This document shows positions 37,238 through 52,100 of a stretch of DNA of 64,000 bases, piece by piece. Position 1 is the stretch's first letter. Each line of letters begins with the position of its first letter. The notes under the pieces were generated by a model. The model saw only the letters and a list, made by a program, of their open reading frames with translations, was not told the DNA's origin and did no database searches. Location of the stretch: assembly GCA_018857735.1 (NCBI GenBank), contig JABMCL010003451.1, positions 272,501 to 336,500 on the forward strand, given 5' to 3'. Position numbers and translations under genes: made by a program. The stretch is from Alviniconcha marisindica. Lineage: Eukaryota > Mollusca > Gastropoda > Provannidae.

Positions 37238-40200
37238 CCCCTTCCTTCCCACTCACGTACCCACAACTCTGCCCACCTTGCTGTGTTGCTGTGAGATGTT
37301 TACCACACACACACACACACACAAAAGCCCCTTCCCTCCCACTGCACAACTCTACCCACCTTGCTGTGTGGCTGTGAGGTGTTCATCACACTGCGTGTCT
37401 CTCGCCCCGTGTACACCACCACCCCCAGGGCAGTTCCTGACGCCACCACTGTGTTGGCCCAGAGCGTGTTCTCCACCGACAGAGAGTCTTCCACTGTAGT
37501 ATTGTCAGTCTGGGAATGAAACAACTGCAGCCAATAAATACACTACATGAAAACATCTGATGATGTACACTGCTCACAAACATGAAAACAACTACAGCCA
37601 ATATATACACTATATCTGATAATGTACACTGCTCACAAACATAAAAACAACTACAGCCAGTAAATACACTACAGCTGAGGATGTACCCTGCTCACAAACA
37701 TGAAAACAACTACAGCCAGTAAATACATTACAGCTGAGGATGTACACTGTTCACAAACATGAAAACAACTACAGCCAGTAAATACACTACAGCTGATGAT
37801 GTACACTGCTCACAAACATGAACAGCCAACAGTCAACACACATTTTAAACAGAAAGCCACAACTTTTTTCCACTCATCTATCACCCCCAAAATGGGTTGA
37901 ATGCGTACAGTTTTGACAGAGGTTATCATCACACAGTGGTGGAAAGATCTTACTTTAAAGTAAAAGTCCAAGGTTTTTAAGTATGCAAAATGACCATCAA
38001 AATGATTGACAAATGAGTCACTAGTTTCAGATTTAATGAAATAAAAAATAAAAATAAATGTTTAATTGGGTTTTTAATCGATTTTATTTTCTGTAGGCTG
38101 GCCGAAACGACAGTCTCGGGTTCTCCATCAGTCACGTGACTTTCCCGAAGTGACGTCAGTCTGGGGAGTCAGTGCAGTTGCCATCTTAGATTCTTCGGTA
38201 AACTGTGTATGCGTGTGGTCGACAAAAAAGTTAACTATGCCGGCCTACTGTGTTGCCGCGAACTGTAACAATTCGCAGACGACCCCAGGTATAATCGACC
38301 CGCAGTGAGGCGAAAGTGGATTGAATTTATACAATTCAAACGAACTGACTTTCTTGCTGCGCCGCATCACGCCCATTTGTGTAGCGAGCACTTCAGTGAG
38401 TGCAATTTCGCAAACCCCATGGAATACCGCATGGGGTTTGCTTTGAAGCTGACACAATGTTCTGGTACTCTTTCAAAATCCTGCCTGACAGGCTCAAACT
38501 GATACGGCTGTATCCTTGTGGGTCTCTCGGGCAAAGTGTCAGTTTCATCTTCAGAGCTTGAGTTGGCCATTTTGTAGCGACTCCCCAGAGTGACGTAGTA
38601 GGCACATGGTCACGTGATTTGGGTGTCATGGTGACGCTTTCGGTACGACAGAAAATGCCTTTTTTCATGCATTTATGACCCTCAGATCACAGTTTCACCT
38701 ACATCATCGTTCTCAGCGAGCTTTAATGGAAATCGTGTCAAAAATCACCCCTAACCTTGGACTTGTCCTTTAAACAGCACCAAAGAAATCACCAATGCTG
38801 AGGCTTCTGTGCAGCCAGGAAGGATACCAATCATCTCCCTTCAAAAATACGCTAGTTACTAAAAGCAACATGCTCATGATCATGTAACAACCACATGTAG
38901 TTTACTGTGACTATTTTTGGTAGTATAAAGAAAAACACACCCTTGTGAAAGTGCCAACAAAATTGTAGATGTCCTTCTGTGGTTTCTCTGCATACACATT
39001 GGCAGTGATGTCCAAAATATCCTGCAACTCATTAACACATCTAACAGGTAAAATCCGGCAACACATTAAATGGTTAATACATCTAACAGGAAAATTCCTG
39101 CAACACATTAATACATCTCTCCCTGTCCCTAATAATCTTTGTGGTCTGTGTGGATGTAGTAACACTTAACTGTTAGCAACACATTTAACAGGTAAAATCC
39201 TGCAAAACATTAACACATCACACAGGTAAAATCCTGCAACACATTAACACATCTAACAGGTAAACTCTTGCAACATACTAACACATCTAACAGGTAAAAT
39301 CCTCAAACATATTTGACAGAAATGTCCAACTAGTAAAGCAATGTTAATATTCAAACCATGGGTAGCATTGTTTTAGGTTTTTTTAATGTTCTTTCATTGT
39401 TTATGAGCCTGTGGCTTGGCTCTTTGTTTCATAAATAAATAAAGAACAGAACTGTTCACATGTGCTGTTGTATTCAGCTCATTCACCTACTGAGTATTAA
39501 CATTCAGGCTAAGTAACAGTATAACAATAATGTACACCTAGTTGTAAACAGACTGAGCCCCATCTGACTTGTTTAAAGCAAAGTTACCCCAGTAGAGTTA
39601 CTAATGGTAAGAAATCCTTGGACGGCTACACACCAGTCACCAGAATAATACACGACAGCATAAACTGAAGAATTGTGGCTCACTGGCACAAATAATACAT
39701 GACAGCATAAACTGACAAATTATGTCTCTCTGGCACAAATAATACATGACAGCATAAACTGACGAATTATGTCTCTCTGGCACAAATAATACATGACAGC
39801 ATAAACTGAAGAATTATGGCTCTCTGGCACAAATAATACACAACAGCATAAGCTGAAGAATTATGGCTCACGGGCACAAATAATACATGACAGCATAAAC
39901 TGAAGAATTATGGCTCACTGGCACAAATGCTTTGATCATCCCATTATGGGAAATAAGCATCAGCTAGCACACAAGTCTCCATGAGTGCACATCTTCAACA
40001 GTGCACATGCTAATGTATTGTTATTGCAAAAAATATTTTGGGTTCCTTCCTAAATCACATTTTAGCAGAAGCAAGTAATTTTTTTAGTGGAACATATGCA
40101 GCTTTATTGCACAATTCTACTGACATTTAACCACAAATGATGAGTACACAGTTGACATGTGACCAAACCTACACTATCAGCCACCTGAACCAGTAGGTGT

Positions 40201-41139
40201 GTTTTAATCATTTTATATGGCTTGAGTTGGGGGTGGCAGCCCAATTAGGTTCCAGTGGTGTGTATGGGCCCAGCAGTGGGTAAGTGTATCTTGCTGATGA
40301 ACAGATAGTATAGGTGTGTGAGCAGATAGTATGGATGTGTGTATGTTGTGTGAGGAGTGTGTGTATGTGTGTGTGTGGGGGGGGTCAAAACGGCATATTT
40401 TCTCCAGGCCTAATGTAATGTTTTCATTATGAAATGTTGTCCAATGTGTGTGTGTATTAAGTTACTATGAGTGTGGCAAATTATAATGCTCTACTGACCA
40501 CATTGCTGGGGAGTCGCTGTGTGGCCTGGACAGCCAGACGCAGTTTCCAGTCTGTCTCTCCGTCCATTTGATCCGTGCGGATGAAGCAGCCACCATCATG
40601 TTCAGTGGTCCGAAGAAACACCATGTCTGCTGGCACCCGCTGGTTCTGAAAACACCAAACACCATAATAATAATAATAAAGGATTTCTAGAGTGCCCATC
40701 TACCACATAAGGTGGGCACACAGGGTGCCCACCTTGTGCTAACGACAGAACAGACACAGACACACACACACACACGCATGCATGCACGCACACACTCACA
40801 TGTCAGACAAGGGGACAGGCACGGCTGTGAATAACAGTGATATACGTAATAAAAACAGTACAATATCACACACAATGTCTGCTGGCATCCGCTGGTTCTG
40901 ATAACACCAAACAATGTAATGAACACCGTACACTAATCACACACATACTAATATGTCTGCTGGCATCTGCTGGTTCTGATAACACCAAGCACATAATGAA
41001 CAACGTACAATCTATCACACACACTATGTCTGCTAGTACCCATAGTTCTGATAACACCAAACACATAACGAACATTGTACAACACCACACACACACACTT
41101 TGTCTCTTTGGCATAACATATAATGAGTATCATACAATA

Positions 41140-41199
<60 letters not shown>

Positions 41200-41370
41200 T
41201 GTCTGCTGGCACCCACTGGTTCTGATAACACCAAACACATAATGAACATTGTACAGTATCACACACACACACTATGTCTACTGGCAGTGGCACCCGCTGG
41301 TTCTGATAACACCAAACACCATGATGAAGACTGTACAATATCACACACACACACACATACACACACACAC

Positions 41371-41413
<43 letters not shown>

Positions 41414-41480
41414 CACACATACTCTAGACCCTGATTCTGATAACACTGAACCATCAATCAAAGACTGCACACACCAACAA

Positions 41481-41546
<66 letters not shown>

Positions 41547-41608
41547 TATGTCTGCTGGCATCAGCTGGTTCTGATAACACCAAACACCATGATGAAGACT
41601 GCATAATA

Positions 41609-41670
<62 letters not shown>

Positions 41671-44600
41671 TGTCTGCTGGTCCTAACAACACCAAACACT
41701 ATGATGACCACTGCCAAGGCAACCTGGAGGGGGGCACAACACTAAAAGGATCATGGGCACACATATTCCTGGCAGCGTTTGATTTACTCAGTTATTTATC
41801 TGTTTGTAAAATTTCAGCGTAGAGTATCTGTTAAGAGATTTTTGCCCATCACAAACACAAATATTATCATGATTATTATCATCATGCAAACTGTTAGAAG
41901 GCACACAAGCACAAAAGGCACACAGTCAGGTGTAGGCTCCCCTTACCTTATCAACAACAATGAGATCTCCCACTTGGATGTCTGAGCTTGGCACTTTGCA
42001 GAATCCATCTCGTGTTAGTTTGCGGTACATCTGTGAGTTGGCCTCTTTGTCACGACGATATCGTCTGTAGTCATCCAGCGCTTCTCGACACATTGTCACA
42101 AACAACACAAAACCCTGAAAACCAACGAGTCATTGAGAAAATGAGGAGGTTCAGAAATCAATGGAAAATTCTCCCACATGCTGACCAAGAGGGAACCTCT
42201 GGTAAAAGACAACTCTACAAATCAACATGTAGTCTTACAAGAACCAGTCTTCTCTGAACATGTTCTGTCTAAACCTGTGTGTGAACTGAGCACAAAATGA
42301 ATGGGGTGTTTCAAAGTAAAGGTCCTTTATTTGTTGCTTTTATTTTTATCTCTTCTACCTGTTCAACAAACATGTTTTGGGAAAGTTAGTTCCTTTAAAG
42401 CAGTCCTTAGTTAAAGTGTTATTTTGGTTACCTGTCCGATAAAACATGTTTAAAGAACACCAGCTCCTTTAAAGCAGTCCTAAGTTAAAGTGTTTATTTT
42501 GGTCTCATCTACATGCTGGATAAAACATGTTTTCAGAAGGCTAGTTCTTTTAAAGCACAGTCCTTAGTTAAAACTTACAGTGTTTATTTGGGTCTCTTCT
42601 ACCTCTTGAACATAACATGTTTTGAGAAGGCCAGTTCCTTTAACAAAAGGAACACTAGTTCCTTAAAGAAAGAAAAAGAGGGGAGGGGGTGGGGGTGGGC
42701 ATATCCAGTGACAGAATCATCTACACCAAGCTCTGAACAAGGTTTACAAAGTGTGCTTTGAGTAGGGTTTACAAAGTGTGCTTTGAGTCAGGTTCACAAA
42801 GCGTCTTAAGCAAGATACACACAACCACATACAATTACACACACACACTCTCTCTCTCTCTCTCACACATACACACACACATGCATGCATACACGCATGC
42901 GCGCACGCACACACACACGCACGCACACACACACACACACAAACCCCTGATATAAAGCTAGTTACCATAGTCTACACAGCCTTCCCATCAAATGACTCAT
43001 TCAGCCATCCACCTACTTTCTCATCTGCCCTGCACCCACACTCCACACAGGTGTGACTGCCAAGACTTCTTGTAAAGGTTTCACACAACCAAAAGAATGT
43101 TAGGTTGAAAGACCAACAAACAGCCAAACCAAACCAAACCAAACCAAACCCAAATAGCACTGAATTAACCCACATGGCATGTTGCTTTAATTAACAAAAA
43201 CTGACCAGCGGTGCCCAGTAGGTGTAGAGGTAGCCGATGCGCACGGCTGGAATCAGCTGGGACAGGGCCATGATGAGGAAGTAGAGATTCAGGAAGATCC
43301 GAAACTGCTCAAACAGAACCTGAAAACACAACACTGATCCCCGTTACATAGAGCACAGGTTTACGCAAATCTGGATCTGCTCAAACCAACCATACCAACA
43401 CGATCATGAACATATAGCAGAGAGCCAGGCAGATCTGAAACTGCTCAAACAAACCACACCAACACAATCATGAACATACAGCAGAGAGCCAGGCAGATCT
43501 GGAACTGCTCAGATTCAGGAAGCGACAGAACTGTTCAAACATAACCTTGAAACAAAACACTTTTGAATATTACAATATACAGCAGATATTCAGGAAGAAC
43601 TGCCAAACAGATACTACAAACACAACATCCTGAACTTACAGTAGAGATTCAGGAAGATATGGAACTACTCATACACACACAACACAACATCCTGAACATG
43701 ATACAGTAAAAATTCAGGGAAGATGTGGAATTGCTCAAACACACCCTAAAAGCACATCAAGAACATACACATAACAGTAGACATGATGACATGACAAAGC
43801 CCCTTCTCTTATCATGGGTTCAAAGCTGATGACACAGAACTTTTTAGCTGCAGATGATCAATTGACTGGTGGTTGCAGATGACACAACAACGGTATTCCT
43901 CCTACCTTGGGTATAAAGGTGATGATACTGTATTTCTGGTTGCGGATGACATTCCGTGGATGTTTCTCTGGCTGCCCACGTGCCATGCCAATGTACACTG
44001 TGCGTGGCTTTAACTCTTTCTGTCTCCGACATTTGGAGAAAAGCTTGCACCAGCAGCTGTAACAACAAGTAAAATCTCTTATGTTTACTTGTGTCTCGTT
44101 TTCATTTACCAAGACACATGGCCATGAACCTGGTTACTTTATGGATTTGTATACACATTGTTCATTTCATCTGCAAAATTAGTCTGACCTAATCTGAGAA
44201 TTATGGTCTGTTTTCTCAAAAGAACGTACAATTCTGTATACTTTATGTTCTGCCTTTACCATCATCATACCATGTTTAACCTGAGATTTATGGGTTCTTT
44301 GTTGTTATTTTTGTACAACTTTGTATTCTTGTATGTCCTGCCTTTACCCATCACATCATACCATACTTAATCTGCAATTTACGGTCTTATTGTTGTTCTT
44401 CTTCTTGTTTTTCGTTTGTATAAATTGGATTCATGGAATTTTGTCCTGCCTTTACCCACCACATCATATCATGATGCACCAGAAGGTTTTATAGCAAAAT
44501 TGCCAGGGCAATGATCAATAATCGTATACACTTTATAAATTTGTAACTACTGGGTGGACTGGGAAGAGGTGGGGTGGGGGGGGGGGGGGGGTTACACACA

Positions 44601-47600
44601 CAGGTTAGTACTGCTTCAATGCCCAGTCCAAGCACCAACCATGGGTGGGAGCAGGAGCTAGAAGAGTGACTTGATGAACTTAACCACAACAGCTGTCTGA
44701 ATTGAATGCCTCAACTTCTATTTCTTTGGTGATCTGGAAGATGGTCATCGAGATCTGCTGACTGCCTGCATCACAGTATTGACCATTTTTTAATGACGAG
44801 AGATGATGCTATTGCTAACGAAGGAAACTGCTGTCACTAGCTTGTTTGTGTCGCCAGTAAGGGCATAGTATACATCACAAGTCTGAATGTATGTGTATGT
44901 GTGTGTGTGTGTGTGTGTGTCTGAGAGAGGGGTGGGGGGGTGGGGGGGGGGGGGGAGAGGGAGAGAGAGAGAGAGAGAGGGAGAGTTGTGTATGTGTGTA
45001 TGATAATGTGGGCACAAGTGACTGTGCAAGTGTAAGTGTGCAGATGTATGCACATGTGTGTGGATATGTATACCTGTATAATGTGTGCATAAATGTGCAT
45101 TTCTGTGCATGTATGTGTGTCCAGATCTGTCTGTATAAATCTATGTCTGCGTGTCTGCGTCTGTGGTGTATTACTATTATGGATAATATGATATGTAATG
45201 CAGCTTTTTCTAAAGCAGTGGACATAAGAAATATGTTAAAAAGAATAAGAAAAAAGCATGAAGCAATCAACAAAAGATAATGCTATCCACAGCCTGGCCA
45301 ACAAAGTTTTTTTTGTGCCACAACAGCAGCAGCAGAAGAAGCACATGGCAGCTGGTGCTGGGTGTCAAAGCCACCTGTTACCAACAGCAGCCATCCAACC
45401 CAGCCACAATCACTTTATCGGTGTCAAAGGCCGCCTCTTATACAGCTGCCAATCAACCCAGCACACAATCACTTTGTCACTGTCAACATAACAACAGTTG
45501 CAATTGACAACCCTTTAGCCTAGGTACGCATGGCTACCAAAGTGCTGAAATACTGAAGAAAATGCAGTGTTCATGCTGGCAGTCTGGTTTCCTTTGCATA
45601 GGTTGTAGCACTGAACTGCTGCTGACACACTGTTCCAAGCTGCCTTTGTCACACACTGCATCCCCGCCTGAACAGGAATATGTGAACATGGCACCAACAG
45701 CCGGCTGAAATTTGACAGACACACCAAGTAATGCTGACATTGCTCCCTTGCTGTAGATGTTACAGTCACTCCCTGCCAATTGATGCGCTATGTATCAGCT
45801 ACTGCAGCTGAAGGAACAGTAAAACAAAACCTGACCAAAAACTGATGAAGTGTTGTTTATTTTATCTGAACACTTGTTAAGTGCCCTATCTTGATATGAA
45901 CCCTAAGTGCTTCACAACGGCAATTTTAGTTCTACTCTCTGCTTCCATGCAAAACCCACTGCACTCTAGTCATATGCAACTCGGAATGAGTGACTGTCAT
46001 TTTACGCTACACGTTTTGAATATCCACTGAAGTGATTACAGCACTGTCTGGTTGTGTCAAGGTTGGTACCATGTGTGTGCGCATACACACTACACACTCA
46101 GGCTCAAACTGCACAGCATGCTTGGATGACACACTCAGGTGGCAGTATATACACACATAATGTATCAAAACATTCACAACCATGTTTTGCTTCCCCCCCC
46201 CACCCCCCCTCAAATCCTCACTCAAAATGCACATGCTCCAAAACCGTGTTGCTGCACATACCTTGCACACAGGTTGATCCATCCTTCTGACAGGAAGTAT
46301 CCCAAGGAGCGATATTGGGACCGCCTCCTCCTCCGCTCCTTGACCAGGCGGTCACTCTCATCCATCTCAAAGCTGTCACCACACATTAGGGGAATGGTGT
46401 CCAGGCAGTCCTCATCAGAATCATCATCATCAGACCCCCCTGCCAAAGGTCTTTGAGAGGGCAAAGGAAAGAGAAGGGAAACAATAACGTACATGTATTA
46501 CATTCATCTGGCAACTACAGTTAAAAGTGGGGTATAATCTCCAAACTCATTCAAAACCCTGTGGACCTTCTCTGCTCAATCAGGTAAAAAATTGCATCTT
46601 GATTTTGAAAAGGCTAAACAGTCATTTGAGTAAACTGCTATGAAAATGGTCAAATAAGTGCATTTTCTCAATACTATTTTGTCAGTTACAGACAAAAATA
46701 GGAGCCTGGTTTCAGTGCACAAACTGATCACTCCTTGATATTACTTCACATCAAAAAACACTATTGTCCAAGTTATAAACAGTAACATTATCCAAGTTAT
46801 AAACACTGATATTGTTGAAGTTATGAACACTGATATCCAAGTTTATGAACACCAGTATTATCCAAGTTATGAACACTCACATTATTCCAAGTAAGTTTTA
46901 ATGTAGTCATTATCACTCTGTCCCCACACATATATGATCATTTCATCCCAGAGTCTTCTGTGGTAAAGAAACATTCAACCTTACTTAGACCCTAAGACAA
47001 TGATACTTAGGCCCCAGGACAATGACACTTGGGCCCTGAGACAATGACAGGTAGGTCCTGAGACAATGACACCTGGGCCCAGAGACAATGACACTTGGGC
47101 CCAGAGACAATAACAGGTGACCTACCTGTTATTGTCTCTGGGCCCAAGAGACAATGACACTTAGATCCCGAAACAATGACAGGCCCTGGGACAATGACAC
47201 TTAAGATCCCGGCAACAATGACACTTGGGCCCTGAGACAATGACAAGTGAACTAATGATAAAGCTTTAGAGAGGCTTCTGCCACCAGACTAGCTGTTCTG
47301 CAAATGACAACTGCCTTGCTGATGACACAGGTTGTTACAACGTTAGGAATAGCTGTGATACAAAAGAAATTATTAATGAAAGAAACAGGTGAGCAGTCCT
47401 AGTTAAAAAATAAAATTAAAAAAACCAACAACCTCCAGCTGTATTAATAGGCTCGGATCCTGCTGCCCTTTTCTTTCTTTTTTGTCAAAGAATAAACTGG
47501 GCCTTTCAATCCGTTAAACAGCTATGCAAAACTGAAACTTTATTCAGCATTTTCTTAACATCCATTTTAATTATGCTATCAAAATCACAGAAAATTAAGT

Positions 47601-48439
47601 AATTTAAGAGGAACACACAATGTGACATTACAACATACAATTATACACAATAGAATCTCCCCTGCCCCTGATTCCATACAAGTTTTAGTTATTGGTTTTT
47701 AATCTACATATAACTATTGCCAAAGAGTGCTCCAGAATTCAGTTTTACTATAGCCATATAGGTGTACAGACTGGCTACACAAAACATTGCCAGCAAAGGG
47801 TACTGACATTTGGTAATTAGTCCTAACTCTTCTCATTATTAACTCACCATGCCCATTCTGATCTGTTCCAATCACCCCCATACCACCCCAACCCATCCGA
47901 CAGCACTGCCATTGGGCTCCAGGCACTCTTAGCACAAAAAATGTTGTTGTTTTAATGGAGGGAAAGGGTGGACACCCGAGTCAAAAGAAAAAGGACCAAG
48001 AACAAACAAAAAGAAGAAGCAATGTGTAGGTATGACTCAAGCAGTTGTGGTAAACTGCGGGAAGTACAGGTCATCAAATGCGTGCGTGCACGTAGAAGCA
48101 AAGGGCATTTTACAGTACAGAACGCAAAGACTGGAGAAGGAGAGTCAGGATGAATCTGGTGCAGCACTCAAATGGGTATAAAACCAATTATGGATATATA
48201 TATATATATATATAATCCACACAAATGTACTGTAGTGTAGTAAGTATTTCAGAGCCATTAGTATTACCATTACCAAAACAAGTTCTGTAGTAAAGTACAT
48301 GTAATATCACCTGTATGATCTCAGGTAAAATTTATTCTGAAAACAAAGAATGTATAGATATTTATCCTGGCAATACATCAATAGATGTATCTTGATTTCT
48401 GAAACTTGATTCTCCCTCTTGATCACTTGTAACTAATCT

Positions 48440-48505
<66 letters not shown>

Positions 48506-49054
48506 TAAATATATGGATATATTTTACTAGGATGGTGAGGTACATTTCTTGTCTTGATTGTATACCAGCTCTGTGCTAAGTATACAAAATATTAATTTAA
48601 ATGATGTTTTATTCCTTTTATCTTTCCAATTTCTGTTCATAATATTAGTGGTAGTAGCAGTAGTATATTGTTATCATCACAGTGCTATTAGAATATTCAT
48701 TGCCACATCATTGCCATGTATGTGTGTGTATGTGGAGGGGGCTGTGCGCGTGTGTGTGTAATATGTGCATACATGTCTGTGTATATATACATGTATGTGT
48801 GTATATGTACATATTCCTTCTATATCTTTTACTTATTAATTTGTTGATATTTTTGTTGTAGTTGTTTTTTTTGTTTTTTTTCTTCCTTCAATTTTATGTA
48901 CTAATTTAGTATCCATTTCTTTTCTTTGTTTTTATTGTCATTTTTTTAAGCTTAATTTTATCCCTCCCCTTTCCCTGCTCTCTCTGTAAATTACTCAGTG
49001 TGTGTTTGTGTGTGTGTGCGTGTGTGTGCGTGTGCATGTGCGTGTGTGTGTGTG

Positions 49055-49101
<47 letters not shown>

Positions 49102-52100
49102 TGTTTGAGTTGAGTTTTAGACTTTTTCGCTCCAGTTGTTTTTTACTGCTATTTTTTTTCCATTTCCGTTGCAATCGCTGTCTGGTTTTATGTGTGTTGT
49201 TGTCGTTATAATCATTTTTTTTTTTTTTTTACTGATGCTGTATTTGTCTATAGCCTTCTGTAATAATATTTCACTGTGAATGTCTTGGTTATTAGTAGTA
49301 CTGTAGCAACGGCAGATATGTGAGTCAGCCTTTGTGCTAATATCTTCACCGTTGAGAAATAAAGTTCAATCAATCTCTCTCTCTCTCTCCCTCTCATTGT
49401 GGCCATATACTATGTTTAATTCAGCTATTGATCAGTCTCCCCTACATTATGCTGAATATGTTATGGGGATCATTAGCATGCATATGGTGCATGAACAGTG
49501 TGCACAGCCTCCCAGTGTACCAATGGTTGTTTTTGTTCATCTGTTTCAACTCCAAAGGGTCACCCCCAAGCACATGAGATTTCATGCATGGAACTGTTTT
49601 CATGCACATGTATACATAAACACATGCAGTACCTCCCCACCCCCTTTCAGGCAGCTGCATGGTGACTTCAATAGCAGATGGACTGAACAGACTTTAACAT
49701 CCCTGACCACATCATCATACATGATCAGCAACAACTGTTAAGTCAGAAAAAGATGCAACTTGATTTGCTGTGCTTTCAGCTTACACATCCTCAGCTCCAT
49801 TCACACTGTGCATGAGAAAAGTAAACTGTTTATAAATGTAAAAGGCAGACGTCCTCTCAAATCTTCAAGCACAGTCAGAAACCATCAGTAGTCTGTCTCA
49901 GAGAAGTCCATCACTACAAGTTTACAACTGTGAATATCTCTGACTGTAAATTACATCTCTGGACAAAGAACAACTGAACAACGCACCACCTGATACATTT
50001 ATATCTATGTAAACCTTAATTCAATAACAACTAACATACCCACCCCCCATCAATTAAAACAATGATAAACCGAAGGACACCACCATGTAGCAGTAACAGT
50101 CTCTACACATGTCAGACATTTGCAATATGCTAAAACTCACCTCTATTTAAGTAACGCAGAATAATAAAAAGGCACACACACACACACACACACACAAAAC
50201 ACAGCTGTGTAAGATCTCCTCTTGTCCTCACGTCTATTTCTACCTGTACACCCTAGATCACTGAAATGTTAGACACACCAACACATGAGCTTCAGACAAA
50301 TCAAACATACAGAACTGCAGGCTCAAAAATGCGACACATGCTGACAATAACAACCAATCAATAAAAAAAAGTATGGATAAGCCTCTGAGTTCATGCCACA
50401 CAACATTCCTTTGTTTACAATGCAGGTATCTATAACAGCCACATCAAGTAACAGATTGTGAGCAAAGATTTTAAACCAGCACAACGGCCTAAGATTCTCA
50501 ATTCTTGACATTTAACACCCAGCCAATCACAAAGGTCATATCAGGACAAAACACAAGTTGTCAAACCACAAATGAGTCTGACTGACTGGTCACAATACAC
50601 ATCAATGTTTGCAAAAGCAGCCAGACAGGCACAATGTAATCTTAAGAACATCACTCACTGTCTTTGAAATCAACATCCATGACTCCAAACAATGGAAGCA
50701 TCTGTATGTCGATTCTGTGATATGTCGTATTGTTGATCTCATGAATCCAAAGATTTCCCCAAAGCCTAACACCCGAATGCTTTTCTCCAGTAACCGTACA
50801 AGACTGCTCTGGTACCTTCAGCATACATGTGTTACCAGTACCAGCTCAGCACCTCCACAATGCTCCTGCAGCCATGCACATTCAACTGTCACAAAAACTT
50901 GCTGCACGTGGACTGATTGCACATTGTAGTGGTTTTACCCCACTGACTAACAGTAACAGACTAACTCACAGTGCAGAAATCTGATTTCTGCTTTCACTTG
51001 TGACTTCACCATGCCAGGGGTTTCTATATGCTGCTAATAGTAATACAATTGCCCCAGTTATACTCTACTTTCAACAGTATTTCATCGCCATTAGTACAAA
51101 CCTATCTTCTGGACAAAGCCCAGGCACATGGACAGACAGCTACATAATGGACACAGTGATTCCTGTATACCCCCCCCCCCCCCCCAGTACAAACATCAAA
51201 CACAAATCTTTGATGTGTTAGTCCCTTCAGTATTACTCTTGTTAAGAGAGCACATAAGGCTAGGGCATGCTGGTATTGCCAAACATTCTAATTCATCAGT
51301 ACCAGATTAAAGATGGAAAGAAAGAAAAGAAAGGGGAAAAAAAAGGGGGAGGGGGGATGCACAAAAACAAAAGAAAATTAAAAAAAGTTGATAAAATGCA
51401 CAATGCCAAATAACAGTGCCATATGGCAGAAAGATGCACCTACCACTTACCAACTGTCATCACCTAGCCGCTCAACAACTGCCATAAACAAGCCTAACTC
51501 TTCAACCAAAAATGTTGGAGAACTGAGAATTTTCTTGAAAAAAGTTTGGAGAATGGACCATTAGCAGAAAAATGACAAGACAGAATGAGCAAGAAGACTA
51601 GGCAGAAAAACAGACAGGAATCAAATGACAGCCATGAGATTCCAGACAGGGGGCTGACATCCCTGGCCTCCCTTCATGGGGATAGTTTAAAGACAAAAAG
51701 TGAGAACCAACAGTTAACAATGGTGTAATGGGAGGGGGGGGGGGGTTATTAACAAGGCCAATGTACAATTATGTAGCAGTTCCTTTTAAAAGTTTTATAA
51801 TGAAACCACAAATGTACGCATACCACAAAAAATAAGAACAATCCACTGCCCACACAAGCCCTAGGAATTAATAACCTTTAGCATTTACCTCCTAAATAAC
51901 AGTTCAGCTAATACAGAATTATTTTACTGGTAAAAAATGCCCATTGCAACTGTCATAAAATTATTACTTAATTATATTCATGAACTTGAATGATGATGCA
52001 GCTGTGAATGACAAATATGATCAACTGATATTCATGAACTTGAAGGACGATGCAGCTGTGAATGACAAATATGATCAACTGTTGTTTATATTTATACTCA

